DNA of 64,000 nt, from the NCBI RefSeq assembly GCF_016802725.1, contig NC_052665.1, positions 14,080,501-14,144,500 on the forward strand, given 5' to 3'. This DNA comes from Solenopsis invicta (lineage: Eukaryota; Arthropoda; Insecta; Hymenoptera; Formicidae). The notes beneath the pieces are model-generated. The model ran no database searches. It was not told the origin of the DNA and worked only from the letters and a program-made list of their open reading frames with translations. Positions within the stretch are counted from its first letter, which is position 1. Each line of letters starts with the position of its first letter. Below are positions 1 through 13,274 of the stretch, one piece after another. The position numbers and the translations under genes are program-made.

Positions 1-1063
1 AAGAACTTGTGACCGTCCAGGAAAAAATTCCAACGGAAACGGTACCAGGTCGTGTAGATGAAAAAATCGAAGAGAAGGACTTAGACGTTGAAAGAGTAAC
101 AGTAGAACCCATCAAGAAAATTCCGATTGAGAAACCTGAGATTATCGAAGACGAGGTTGAACAGACGCCAATAACAGAGATTAAATTGGAACTGTCGCGG
201 GAACTAGAAAAGCATTGTGATTAAGAATAATTATTAACAAATATGACCAACAGAGAAATTCGTTTGTGATGATAATTTTGAATGGCAATTTCAGTTGAGC
301 CGAAGGAGGGCGAAGAAGAGGAGGAAAGCATCACCGATGGACGAACAGAGTACGAGCAATTTATCGACGAGGAATTACAGGAGTCTCTACCCGCTCTAAT
401 AGCGAGGGAAATTCCGGAGGAGCCAAGAGCGGTGCGTCGTGAAATTTCCAGGAATGCGGCCACCTTGTACAAGAAAATCGATCGCGAAAGACCTGTCAGA
501 CCACCAAGCGAGCGAGAAGCGGTGACCGCAATGCCTGAGGAACGACCGGTTAGAGAAGAAGTATCTGCAAGACGGGCTCTCGAGTACTCGACGATAACTG
601 AGCGGATCGTCTCGCATAAACCTGCAGTCGCAGAAGATGTTTGCGAGGAGACGTGTCCTTTAGTAAAGGAGCAGAAAGGCAAGCAGTTAGCTTATTTTCA
701 GAAGAAAACTCAGCACTATCATGGGGGAGACCCCCGTATTGTATTGATCTTCCCTTCTAGATATCTGTATATACATCCCGTATATATGTATATCAATTTG
801 CATTCTACAAATCGAGATTCGTTCTTATTGCAGAACGCATTATGCGCAAATTGAAGGTACAGCAGGTCGTAGATCATTATTATCTGACGAAGGGCTTCAG
901 CTACTTCGAGGACGTATGCACGTGCTCTCTGACTTGCATGATGTATACTTTGAGCCGGGATCCGTTTGTGAAGAGTATATTCGCGTCTCTCGCAGTGTTC
1001 GCAATTGGACTGAAGCTGTGCTCGGAGCTGGATGCGTGGGAGATGCCGAGTCGTGTTTCATAA
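1..1063 (+). CDS. 3' part of an unrecognised protein gene
   Basis: Three exons join in one frame: 1-216 (open at the window edge), 295-735 and 834-1063, with GT-AG introns of 78 and 98 bp in phase 1. The frame is already open before the first in-frame GTG at 9, so the 5' end is missing. The visible protein is highly charged, rich in Glu, Lys, Arg and Pro, and looks disordered for roughly its first 220 residues. The last exon changes character: it has a Cys-rich stretch (C-T-C-S-L-T-C), a hydrophobic segment (I-F-A-S-L-A-V-F-A-I-G-L) and a short tail ending at TAA. The C-terminal part looks like the conserved, structured portion. I do not recognise the family and assign no function. The gene is convergent with the ZP gene that follows. 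Confidence is for the exon model, not for a role. Confidence 0.6.
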
Positions 1064-1253
1064 GATTAAAATATCAATATCGGTTGACACATCCGAATCT
1101 TCACATCTCTTATAGAACCGCGCGACAGTTGCATTAAGATTAACGAGACACTGCTAATCGCATGAGAGATATACAATAACTCGAATTTATTCAATATATA
1201 GCTATTTACAGTTTGAGATTTTATATACAATCATAGGGGTATAAGTGTTTAAA

Positions 1254-3931
1254 TTAAGCGTTTAAAATTATTTGAGATTTCGCTATCCTTTGGCGAAGCG
1301 AGGTCCTGACGATCCACAGCGACGCGATTAGCGCAAATAACGCAATTCCCGATATCAGGATCACTAAATAATAATTCTGTGAGATGCGTGGTTCATATTT
1401 TGGAAGAACTACTCGTAGGACTATGTCATCCTGCCACTCGATGGTATTGTTTCGATCCGAGACGCTTCTGGCGCGTCTAACGTGACCGCCGGGACAATCC
1501 AGAATACAGTCCACGGGTTCGAGACACGCCGTAGCCTTCACAGTGAGGAAAATCTCATCGGTCTCTTTCATGCCTTCGAACATGAACGCCTGAAGGATCA
1601 GGTAGCTTTCCAACGGTGACATCGCGTACTGCTCCCGAGGACAAATCTCGTGTACGTCCGGATTCAAGCAGCCGTCCTTGTCGAGGATCCACAGGCTGTT
1701 AACGATTTTCTGCCGCTGGCGCTCCTCTACGTAATGCATTGTCACTTGACCGATCTTTGAGTGCCGCCAGCCTTTAAACACGCAAAAGGATAAAAATTAA
1801 AATTAAAATAATATGATTGAGATCGCGTATTATATTTTATAATTTTCGCCGTTTAATTCTATTCTCATATTTAATTACGTGAGTAGTATAATTATAGATA
1901 ATTATTAGTTCACGATCTTAATTATGCAATCTTAATTTCCGCTTGGAGGGATTAATTGTATATTATCAATTTAATAGGATTTTCTATTTCTCTTATGAAT
2001 ATCTTTTGTATGTCTTTCGCCAAATCGATAATTTGGCGAATCGTATGTTACATGAAGTCGCTGTCAGAGTTCCAGACACGTCATTTGTCTTACTAAAGGA
2101 ATAAAAATGTGTACGGCGCTATCACCGTTGCTCGACACTAATGCGCTTACTGTCGTCGCCGTTGACTAACACGCGCAGCAAAATCTCCTCGCCGAGAACG
2201 ACCGTGCCGCCCGATTGTATCCTCGTGTCGAAAATGTTTTTCGAGCCGTAAGTTTTCCTGAACAGTCCCACGTCCACGTCCAGGGCATTCTCGGCGCCGC
2301 CGTTCAACACGCCCGGGACGTTCCTCGCTTTCCTGAGAGAAGTACAATATATCTGAATAGCCCAGCGGCGTTTCCCGGATGCTTACTTTTACTACCTTCG
2401 CCGGAAGACAAATGACGCGTCTTACGCTTCCAAAGTTTTCACGCTGATCTGCTTCGTGCGATATGCGATCCTGTCCTGGGTCTTACATCGCAACGTCACC
2501 CTGTAGTCGTCCCTCAGTCGTAGACCGGAGATCATGGGGAATCTTAGATCGAGACAATACGATTGGTTGCCGTCCGTGGAACAATCGAGGACCCCGCAAT
2601 CCCAGACCTGATCCCTCTCAAAACTAATGCGATAAGAGTCTTTGACCGCTGTCACTCGACAAGAATCGTCCATTACGTTGTCTATCACCGGTGGAGCCGA
2701 GTTCCTCGATGCTTTGATAGATGCTCTATAATCATGAATTGTCATATGTAATGTAAAATTATACGTACGTATATACAGATTGTTAAACACGAATAAATAA
2801 TATTAAAATTAAATAGATAAAAATATTTAGCTATGCTAAGTGCAGAAAAAAAGAAAAAATTTATTAATTTGATTAAATTTCTTCAGTTTAAGTATTATGT
2901 ATTATATTTATGTTAAATATAAAAATATTTAATATAAATATAAGTATTTAAGTTAAGTATTTAAACTAAAGAAATTTAATTAAATTAACTTTTTTTCTCA
3001 GTGTATTAATCTTCTTCCTTCTGTCTTATTACAATGTGTGAAAATGTTTATTATATTTTTAGATTTGAAAAGTTTAAAAACGAAGCGTAGTATAGATAAA
3101 AAAAGATTGAGTCAAGGTCTCTCCGAATTTCGTTACCTGAAGAACAATTCGTCTCCTATGTTCTGGCAGGACATCTCTTCAATACTGACACGATTTGCGA
3201 AGGACGATGGTGATCCTTGACCGAAAGGAAGAGGAGAGGATGAAGGAGGAGACTGCGTTGTGGTCTGTTGAGGATGTTTGCCTTGCGGGAAAGTGGGTCG
3301 ACGATGATGCTGAGGCATTTGCAACCCGTTGCTCCCCGGATATCTTGCGTCATGCGGACCCTTGTGCGTGAGGACTCGCAAGGAATCCCGTCCGGGGAGA
3401 TGATACAACGCGTTGGGATAGTTTCTGGTCTCGTCCGTCACCGCGACCGCTACATTCCGAGCTCTGTTATCGATCACTTCCGGCAGAGAGAAATCCGGAA
3501 TCGAAGCTGGAGGTAAATAACCGTTGCCGTGAAGTATTGCCGTTCCCGAGGTATTGTATCTGCGATGGAAATTTACAAAGACCGCATCCTGAGACTCGAA
3601 ACCGTCCACGAAGTTCCTCATGAAGGTCGCGCTAGTGAAGAGAAGCCATCGATATATCTGCAATGATTGTTAATTAGTTTGATAAATTATTCAGCGAATT
3701 AAACGTAAAAGTTCAACTTAGTTTAAACGTAAAGCTTAATTTAAATCTCCTGATTAATGTAATTTAAAGCTTTTATATTTTCGAAACAGACTGAGAGAAA
3801 TTCTCTTAAGATTAAAAATTAGGCAATATTTTCGAAATCATCACCTGCATCGGGCACATTTTGTATTGCGGATTATAACACGATTTAGACATACTGAATA
3901 GCGGGGTGTGACTGACAACCGCCGAAGTCAT
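1254..3931 (-). CDS. ZP (zona pellucida) domain transmembrane protein
   Basis: Five minus-strand exons: 3845-3931, 3137-3657, 2426-2725, 2151-2332 and 1254-1771, giving 535 residues. Phases agree at every junction. The N-terminus holds a hydrophobic stretch across the first junction (about residues 30-40), a likely signal sequence, followed by a Pro/Gln/Ser-rich linker. The ZP domain covers about residues 218-445: a D-S-C start, W-D-C-G-V-L-D-C, S-Y-C-L-D-L and L-R-C in the N half, then D-K-D-G-C-L, E-I-C-P and A-C-L-E-P-V-D-C-I-L-D-C in the C half. A dibasic furin-like site R-R-A-R lies near residues 462-465 and one transmembrane helix near 497-518, with a short basic tail. This is the standard order for insect ZP proteins, which are cleaved, secreted and polymerise in the apical extracellular matrix under cuticle. 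Which of the many insect ZP genes it matches I cannot tell. The start could also be the ATG 13 codons further in. Confidence 0.85.
2850..3000. repeat. AT-rich inverted repeat in ZP gene intron
   Basis: Within intron 2 of the ZP gene, roughly 2853-2892 and 2963-3000 are inverted copies of each other (both contain a run reading AAATTTCTTCAGTTTAA or its near complement). The centre is itself AT-rich and self-complementary. It could be an old hairpin transposon or a chance AT palindrome. Confidence 0.5.
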
Positions 3932-4409
3932 GGGTGGGCTTTTAAAGCGCTTTTAAAGCGCACGCCTTCACCGAAACTGGATCCTAGTGGTCATTGTTCC
4001 ACCCGGCGAACATCGGCCACCAAGCCAGTTTAATAGGTAGCACATTTCGTGATTTGGCTGACGATCGGGTACTTAGCATAAAACATCGTTTGCATCCTCG
4101 ATTTTAACGTGGCTGCCATTAATAATGATAATGGTGGGATCTGTCGTCGTTCCTCTCACACTGTCCATTATATCTCGATCAATTTAGGTCAGAAGGTCTC
4201 TCTGTGACTCGCATACTGTCACAACAATGTCCATTTTCAAATTTCCAATCCTGACTGTCGCTGATATATGTACATATTTACATGTTATATTTGTGTTTTT
4301 TAAGAGAACGTTAAATGACTATATCCTACATTGATAATGTATGAAATAGGCATACATTTATTTGTACATACATATACTTTTAGAGCCTAATAAGATGTAT
4401 ATTATATCC

Positions 4410-4456
<47 letters not shown>

Positions 4457-5418
4457 AAAAATTAATTTAGTTAAAAAAATTAATTAAAAAAATTAATTAA
4501 TTTAAAAAAGTATTAAATTATCTAATCCCGTGCAATATATACATTTTAATGTAAAAAATTTTTAATACATTATATGTATAATTAAATTAAGTTTAAGTTA
4601 ACGACTTAAAAAAAATTAATTTACATTCCATTACAATAAGTTATACTAAAAATTAATTACATGAATAAAAAATAAACTTAATTAAAACTTGTATTAAGAT
4701 TAAATTAAATTGAAAGTTAATTTTGAAAAGTATTATATTAAATTAAAATATAAATTTTTAAAAATTAGATTAAATAACAAAATAATTACAATATGGATTA
4801 GAAAATAAATTTAATATTTTATTTAAGTTAATTTAAAGTAACAAAAAATATTGTTTTTATATAGAAATATATTTTTTCTTCATAATTTTTTTCTATTTTT
4901 AAGTAAATTTTTAACTTAGGAAAAAAGTTAATGAGTTGAAGTTGTATGTTTGAAAAATAATTAGTTGAAGTTAAAAATTATTAATTTGTTATTATATTCT
5001 AAATGATATTACCCTGATCTTGCATGTATACCTATGTAATGTGTATATATGTATATGTATATATATATATTATATAATTTAAATATACATTTTAATGTAT
5101 GTATATTTTTTATTATGCTATATTTATTTTATATATCGCAAAATCATTGGATGGAATTATTGGATCTTTTAATGATGGATTCTTGAAGGCATAATTTTGA
5201 ATAAATTTGTATTGAAAACATTTTATATCTATATCAATATAAATTTTATTGTATTTAATGTTAATATTTTTATTTTTATTAAAACAATTTAATGATATAA
5301 TTAATTACAATATATTGAAATTTGTAGAATTGACGTTATTTGTTTGATAATTAATTGCGCAGAGGTAAGCATGAGAAATTACAAAGCGGGCTAAACGCAT
5401 GTTAATGAAAAAAAAAAA
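3932..5418. other. AT-rich intergenic stretch, no gene seen
   Basis: About 1.5 kb upstream of the ZP gene. The first 300 bp (3932-4250) have mixed composition and probably hold the ZP promoter. The rest is very AT-rich, with a (TA)n tract and many near-repeats of TTAATTAAA type. No open frame with coding character was seen on either strand. Confidence 0.6.
4413..4453. repeat. (TA)n microsatellite
   Basis: An uninterrupted run of about 20 TA units in AT-rich intergenic DNA. Confidence 0.9.
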
Positions 5419-5510
5419 TGCTCCAGGTGAGGCTCGAACTCACAACCCCGGCATTGCTCACGAGAACTGCACTATAAGTACCGTGCGCTAACCAATTGCG
5501 CCACTGGAGC
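5419..5510 (-). tRNA. tRNA-Ile(UAU) with an intron
   Basis: Read on the minus strand, the 7-bp acceptor stem GCTCCAG pairs with CTGGAGC and is followed by discriminator A. The D arm carries an A-box-like sequence and the T arm contains GTTCGAGCC, the B box. The anticodon stem CGGTA/TGCCG encloses a loop with TAT as anticodon. An intron of about 18 nt sits after the base following the anticodon, the normal position for eukaryotic nuclear tRNA introns. Intron-containing tRNA-Ile(UAU) is the usual form in animals. The gene reads AUA codons. A T run lies just past the 3' end (5410-5418, minus sense) and would serve as the pol III terminator. Confidence 0.95.
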
Positions 5511-7024
5511 TGTTGAATGTGATCGCGCTAAACGGGCCTCTTCAGAGATGGTATCACTAACAATGAAAAGTTCTTGTTTTTGTTTCGTATATCATTAATT
5601 ACGTATTGTGAATAAATTCAAATAAAATTGTGGCGATTTTAGCGAAAATCTTAGTGAAGTAGAAATGATCTTTTAATTTGTTTTAAATAAATGCCAAATA
5701 TATTTAATGTCCTCATAGTATTCATTCAGTATATTTGCGATAATGTATTTATCCGTTTTTTTTTTTTTTTTTTTTTCAATACGATTACTTTCCGTATTCA
5801 ATTCTTAAGGAAATTAGTTTATATTTCTTTTTTTTTTACATTTCATGACTAGCATTTGGTCGTTACTCAATTTTCAGCTCCTACACTTTTCTCTTTTGAA
5901 GTAAAATGAAGGAAGAAAAGACCGCAGAAGCGCAGAATATGGAATTTGCAGAAAATGTTGAATAAAAGAAAATATTATTATTTATTAATCGAGCTGCAAA
6001 TAAAATTGTTTGACGCAACGACAGGCTCAAGATGAAATGGATATAGGTTAGAATAGAAAGAGAGCGAAAGGAGAAGGAAAGAGACAGAGTGAGAAAGTGC
6101 AGAGAGCGCGTCGAAAGTGCAAATCTAATCCCGATGTTTTCGCGTCGTAAAGTTTAGGTTGTACGTGCGCTACGTATTGCGTGATCGATCGCACGTTGCA
6201 TTTCGCGTCCTCGATCGAGAAAGCGCGATCAGGTGGAGATCGTCGGCACGAGCGGCAAAAAGGACAAGGGAGGAAACACTGACGAAGACTGTGAGGAACG
6301 CAGGTTGACGACATTGGCCACGACAGCACGGCACTCCTCGCGAACAGTCGCGAACATGTCGGCTGCTAAATGCATTTTGACAGTCGACACTTAGGTCGGT
6401 CAGCAGTGAAGGGAAAAAGAGGAGGATCCTTCAACGCAAATTCGCGGCCACACGATCGTCGCCCCGGAGGATGTCATGTACGTCAATCGTGGTAACGTGT
6501 TTGGATAAGGAAAGAGAAAGTGCCACGTAACGGCGCGTTATGCGATGCATGTTTTTGAGAGCCTGGACATTCGCGAGTCCTGCCGGGGATTTACGTCGGC
6601 TTAAAGAGCACGCACGACCTTGTTTAATGTAACCTCGTTGTACGCCTTTCGCGGGAATATTATTTATGTTTATGTCTCATGCAGTTTAAACATTGAACTT
6701 TTGGTATTCCACTAGATGACTAATCACCTAGTTTTTTTACATAAACAATTATCTGCCCTATAATTTATTTGAGAACAATACGTATATAAATTTATACTCA
6801 ATATTTTTTTTTTATGTAAGAAGAAATGGAAAAAGTAGATACAAATTCTCGATCGGTAACGAAAACCACTGTATCGAGTTTTATTTTCTCACTACTGGGA
6901 TGTGAAACATACCCCAAGTGACTACTCCTGGGTTTAAAGTTTACAGTGTGATTTATGATTAACAGTATGATTAACAGAACAGAGTTTGTGATTCACGCTA
7001 TTTTTCTTATTGTAGGCATAAAAC
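5511..7024. promoter_or_regulatory. TMF upstream region with CpG-rich promoter block
   Basis: The first 500 bp are AT-rich with T runs near 5758-5776. From about 6050 to 6660 the sequence becomes GC- and CpG-rich (many GATCG, CGCG and CGTCG words), in contrast to its surroundings, as expected for a promoter and 5' non-coding exon. A likely splice acceptor (TTATTGTAG, ending at 7015) lies nine bases before the TMF start codon, so the 5' UTR is probably spliced. Open frames in the block show no coding character. Confidence 0.5.
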
Positions 7025-10000
7025 ATGAGTTGGTTTGATGCCACAGGGTTTGCCAATTTGGCAAAGTCCGCTCTGAAAGGAGCGCAGAAGACCATAGACA
7101 AGGCTTTGGATATCAAGGAGGAGGAACCGAAGGTGATTCAGTCGCAAACAGATGAGTCTTCAGATTTTTTCGCGAGTTGGGGGTTGCAGACTGAACAGGA
7201 TACCAGTAAACGCGACAGTAATTCACAGAAGCAACCAAACACAAGCAGTATTTGGGGTAGTTTTACAGGTTCGTTTTTCGAACCTTCAAAGGTTGTAGAT
7301 GGAAATGGTTGGAAGACCGTCAAGCATTCCAAGTCCCTGCAAAGTACCTCCAGTCAAGATGAACAGCAACAAAGCATGGTGTCTTCTACTTCCGCCCCTG
7401 AAAAATTGGCGACGAAAGACTCAAAATCCACGATAGCAAAGAGTGAATCTGTACATAAAGAGGATAAAGAAGAGTTTAATGCTATCAGCGAATCTGTAAA
7501 TACTAATCGTAGCATGTCTAAAGAATCTGATGATAAAATTGCATCAGAATCTTGTACGTTGTCAGAACAGTCATCTCTGGACAATGTTGTTTCTATTAGT
7601 ACTGATAAGATTGTAACTAAAAGTGCCAGTTTAGACTTGGAGCAAGTGTACTATGCAGCAACGGTAGATAGTACTGACAGTGATTCTACGACGAGCACCA
7701 ATGAAGAGGAAGGCCAATGCGAAGTAGTATCGGAAAGCAACGATATTAATCTTACGTTAAGTCCTACTAATGTGTTCCATAAAGTACCTCATGTTTCCTT
7801 GGAGAGCGATAAAAAGAGCCTGGAGAGCGTGGAGATACTTGGCTCGCAATCCAATACCGATTGTACCACCACACCGGAATCGGATCTTAATTCCGTTACT
7901 AATTCATTAAGTCCTTCCGTCGTCGACATCAAAGTGAATTCCGAATCAGTCGAGATACTGCCAGACAGTCTTGTAACGTCGCCGAGCTCCGTGGAGATCC
8001 TAGGGGATTGGAAGAGCGACAGCAGTCCTTTTTTGTCTCCAATAGATTCAAAGAATTTAGAGTTGTCTCCTATTTTGGATGGAAACGAATGCGCCACACC
8101 ATGCGTAGACACCGATACGTTACATCTGCCAAAAGATCAATTCGCAGAAGCTTCATCATCCGATATCTCTCCATATGAATCTCCAATGGAAGAAGTCAAA
8201 ACGTTGAATGTCAGTCCTTACAGCATTGACAGTACACCGTCACCCAGCGCGTTCTCTAGCTTTGACACTAATAAAAGCTTGTCACACGCAGCAGACAGCT
8301 CGAAAACTTCCCCCGAAAGCGTCGAGGTAATACCGGATATAGATGAGCCGGACGAAGTGAGTTTGGCTGAAGATTCTTATACTTCGGCTTCCGAAAATAC
8401 AGTCATGACGGTACTTGAGCCATTACAACAATTGGACATGGTCAAGAATAAAATGGAATTGACTGATATGAATGTGAAGATACCTATAAAGATGCATGAT
8501 TCGTGTCCGGATGATAGGCAAACTTCGGTAAAAACTTCTATAGAAAGCAAGTTAAATTTGAGTCTTGATTCGTTAAAAGAGAAACACAATTTGCATCTGA
8601 CGCTCGAGCCGATTACCACACAACCAATTCGTAAATTGGACCATTTAGAGGGAGTAAATGATAAACCTGATGTTTCCACCTTTTCCCAATTAATGAGTAC
8701 CACTATAGAGCCGCCGGATCCAGACAGTCAAGTCGAGAACGTCGAAGAAACAAAGATGACTGAGAGTAATACTGATCAGTATTTAATGTCTACTGATTCG
8801 AGCAGAGAAGGTACTTTAATAGAGAGCAGTTCAGAGGATAACGCGACGTTAATCTGTACAAACGATTCCAAAGTCTTAGAGACCCCTTTGACTACTAGTT
8901 CTTATGTGAAAACTATGCTAGCTGATGCTATGGTCGAGAAAAGTGAAATACTCGATATGGAGTCCCATTGCGCAGAAGTACCGCGAGAAAATTCACCTAT
9001 ATCGTCAGAAAGGTATTATTTAATTCACATGTACCATTTAAATTTATAACAACTTTTTTTTATTAAAAAAAAAAATTTTCTTTTACAGCCGTTCCGATCT
9101 GGTAAAAATAGGATCTGATCAAGCCAGCGGACATACGAGCGGAGACGAATTAGAAACTACAACATCGAGCGATATTGAGATAATATCTAGGTAGCACCAT
9201 ATTTATATGAGTACAATAACATGTTTCTGTTCAATGTACCAATAATTAACGTATTATTTTTGACAACAGTCCTAATGGAGATTCGAGTTCGACCCAATCG
9301 CGACAGAGTCCAGCAAAACTGCAATTGAGTAAGGGTGGTGATTTGCTAACGAAAACTTTAAAGACCCGAGGTCATTCTCGAGAATTAAGCGAAATCAGCG
9401 TAGGATCGGATGAAGCAAATATGGAAATTGAAAAACTATTGAAACGTATACAGGAGATGACCGAAATTTTAGAAGCAAGAGAATCAAAGTTGATTGACGT
9501 GAGCAGAATGAATATGGAACTACATGAGCAAAATGCAAATTTAATGAAGTAAGATTATCGTACTTAAATTAAAATATTCTTTCTTCGAATAACAGATATC
9601 ATGAACATATATATTTTACAGACAACTTGAGAATTTTGAAAAACACGCGGAGCAAAATCAAAATATAAATCAAATCACAGATGAATACACGCAACGTTTG
9701 TCGGCATTGGAGAGGAAGTTTCAGCAAGCGATAAGGGAACGCGATCAATTGAGAAAAAATTTAGATCAGTTGAAGTTGGAAGCGGCATCACGTTTATCAT
9801 CGCAGGAGATGTCTAATATAAATGCGGAAAAGGATGAGATCATAAAGGAGCTTCGCGAGGAAGGCGAGAAACTCAGCAAGCAACAACTTCAACATAGCAA
9901 TATTATAAAAAAGCTGCGCGTAAAAGAAAAAGAGACTGACGCGACGATAAAAAGTCAAAAGTATTATATCTTTTGTATCATTTTTTTGTTGTTGTTGTCT

Positions 10001-11907
10001 TGATCATATTAAAAGCAAATAATTACAATTTATTGGCAAATAGTTATATTCATCGCAAATTTTATTTTTTTAATTATTTTTTTCAGAGAGCAAATAGAGG
10101 AACAAAATACGGAATTGGAGAGATTGAAACGGTCGTTGCACGCGAAGGAGGAGGTAGAGCGCAGTCAAATAGAAGCCGTTCATATGCTAACAGCAAAAAC
10201 AAAGAAACAAGAGAAGGAAATACTAACGTTACAAGAAAAATTGGATAATACGATGCATAAGATGGAGGCTTATAAGAACAGCTTGGAAGCTGCCAAAGTG
10301 TGAGTGTAGAGTAATTTAATTTTAAAATAAATCGACCGATGTATATGATAAACATTTTTGTGTAATAGGGAATTAGCAGAAACAAAGAAAAAATTGCTAG
10401 CCACTGAGGAGGAATTGAAAGAAGCCGTAGACAATGCGGGTGAGTCGTGCCAGTTATTTGCACAAGTGGAGGATTTAAAATTGAAATATCGTCAAGCTGA
10501 AGAAGCTCATGTCAAGTAAATATTGTATATTAGATGCACTATTAGTAAATAATTTCAATTCTAACAATATCTATATATATGTATTTTTTGTGATATAGGA
10601 GGGAAGAATTTTTTAAGTACGAAAACAACGAATTACTTAAACGATTAGAAGCCGCAGAGGCCAGAAGTGAAGAATTATCCGAATCAGTCTCGATAGCAAC
10701 AAAACCTTTATTAAGACAGATAGAACAACTTCAAGCGAACTTATTACATAAATCCAATAGTTTCATGAAACAGGAGAAGGTTTTATCAGAGAAAAATATT
10801 GAATTGCAATCTAAAGTCGAGAATTTAATCGAGATGGATCGTCTTCTGAGAGAAGAGAATGTTAATCTGAAATCCAAAGAATCGCATTTAGAATCAAAGC
10901 TCAATGTAAAAGAGAAGGAAAGATCGAAATTGCAGGAATCGCACGACACATTAAAAGAGGAAAACGAGAAATTGTTAGAGCAAAATAAAGAGTAAGTGTT
11001 TAGAGTGTATAGACACATTTTTTTGAGACGTGATACGCAATCTACAACAAAATTCAAATTGCAGACACCAAAGTACAATAAATACTCTCGAGCAGTCACA
11101 TTCCAGTCATGTGCAGGAATTGAAGAGAGAGATAAACGCGCTGGAAAATAAATTAGCCGTAGAGAAGGCAGCGACTGATGCAGAACGAAGGAGAAATAAT
11201 GCAATATTAGAACAGCAACAAAATACTGACGAAGAATCACGATTTAGCCCTACTCTCAGTATAGGACAAGAATCTGTCAGTAGTGCGAATAGTGCCTGGC
11301 CAGGTGTATGTATAAAAATGTTATTATATATATGTATGTACGAAATCGTCAACAGTTAATCTGTATATAATGCAAAACTTTTTTTTTTAGTTTAGCGATT
11401 CAGTATTTGATAATAATTCTGGCAGATTTCCTCCAATACCATATGAGAGCATTATAACGAGTTCGAGTAGTACGTCGATTTTCGAAAACTTGCAAGCACA
11501 ATTGAAACAAAGAGATGGTAAGCTTATGTATTTTGTTAAACATGTTTATTGTTATTGCTGATTTCCTTTTTTATTATTCAGTATTTAATCTTCAGTTCAT
11601 TAATTTTGACTTTATTGCAGGTGAAATACAACAACTTCAGTGGGAGTTATCTCGACGAAACGCAGAGAGGGATGCTCTGAATTCGGAATTGGCAACGTTA
11701 ACTTTGAAGGTCGAGGATTTGAGCGTCAGCGTTGCGGAAACCCAGGCACTCAACGAAAATCTTAACGAAACACAAACCAGATATGACGCGTTGTTGCAAA
11801 TGTATGGCGAGAAGGTTGAGGAGAATCAGGAATTACGACTGGACCTTGAAGACATTAAGGAGATGTACAAAATGCAAATTGATCAACTTCTAAAGCGGCA
11901 GAATTAA
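7025..11907 (+). CDS. TMF: TMF, TATA element modulatory factor golgin
   Basis: Ten exons: 7025-9012, 9089-9190, 9270-9548, 9622-9960, 10087-10299, 10369-10515, 10599-10991, 11065-11305, 11391-11517 and 11621-11907, giving 1371 residues. The N-terminus (S-W-F-D-A-T-G-F-A-N-L-A-K-S-A-L-K) followed by A-Q-K-T-I-D-K-A-L-D-I is the TMF1 signature. A long acidic Ser/Thr-rich region fills the large first exon. It carries recurring E-S-V-E-I/V motifs (about residues 265, 304, 323 and 437). From exon 3 onward the protein is almost continuous coiled coil. The last two exons form the conserved C-terminal domain. TMF is a peripheral Golgi coiled-coil protein that binds Rab6 and tethers vesicles; the transcription-factor name is historical. 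The start fits a weak Kozak context and the family N-terminus. All phases check at each junction. Confidence 0.95.
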
Positions 11908-13274
11908 CTTCGCTAAATGAAAAATTTTCAGAAACGAAAACTTACGTGCAGCCTAACAATTCTCTACGAAACTTTAATTACACACACACGCCCTTCAGAA
12001 CCACGTTTTATCACATAATCATTTCGTCTACTTCTAGCAAGAACTGGCGTATAACGAAGTTTTATAGCAGACAACTTTAATAATACATGTAGTTTGGCGT
12101 AGGAGTATATTTATATTATCTAACGTAAACGTGCCGCGGAAAAATTTGTGATAAAGGATTTAGAAGCTGATGAGATTTTGAAATTCTTTCTGTGAAAATT
12201 ATATATATAAATATATTTAATGAAGATTGAATATGAGAAAGATCTAAAAAGTGTCAGAGGTATCAAAATAATACATTGTTTTTATCTTACGTATTATTGT
12301 TAAAGTTATTATTGTGTATAGTTACATGTATTATTGTTTCACATATATTTTAATTTTTATTTAATATCAGGGAAGATCATGTGATATTGGATTGTATTAT
12401 ATGAAATTTAAATACGATACAACATGTAAATAATGTAATGAGAAAATGTACTTTTTGTCATTTAAATATAGTAATATAAACATTATAATGTTTATACATA
12501 ATTATAATTATAATTATGTCAAACATATTTATAATGTAATTTCTATAAATGATGTAGTAAACCTGTAACTAATGTTAAGTTTTACGCGACTGGGAATTAC
12601 GATGCGTAGTAATTATCCGTTTCAAGCCCATGATATCATGCCTGCTTTGGTTATATTTAGAACGGTCCAGTGCAAGACAAGATGCACCGCCCGTGGAGAT
12701 CCGCGATTACCCGTGCGTTTCAAATGTCATAATCTTTCGGCAAAATCATCCGCGGTTGCGCTCCAAATTTCTATCGTGTATCGCCCATTCTTGCCAGATT
12801 TCCAGCTTTAATTATCTCAGTTAATTTCTGACGTTCTGTAAGTATATATTGAAATTATATATATGCATACTGACATGCTTTCCTCAATCTCTTTCCTTTT
12901 TCCGATATAAGTTATTTACACGATTTTGTAAGACGCGTGGACTTTATAAAATACTGTTGTCGTAATTAATCGTCTTTTTTAACGCGATATTACTTATAAT
13001 ATAACTTGGGTGTAATAAAGCGTTTTGTTTAACAAATTTTATAAATTATGTTTTATAAAGATATGTTTTATTTTACATTGTATATATTTCAAATTCTCTC
13101 TTTACGTTTGTAGAATGAGATATATTTATAAAGAATAAAAGAGTGACTTGCTTCGATCCTACATTTAATCCTCGAAATCAAAATATTTTCAGTTTATAGG
13201 TTATCATTTTTTAAAACATGCATATTGGAGCTTCTTAGTGTATAATGTATTTCTATACTATAGAAACATTCAAC
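11908..13274. other. TMF 3' UTR and intergenic
   Basis: AT-rich sequence with no coding character. The first good poly(A) signal after TMF is AATAAA at about 13014-13019, which would give a 3' UTR of roughly 1.1 kb. The moderately GC-rich patch at 12640-12800 has short open frames in two phases, but neither resembles a protein. Confidence 0.5.
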
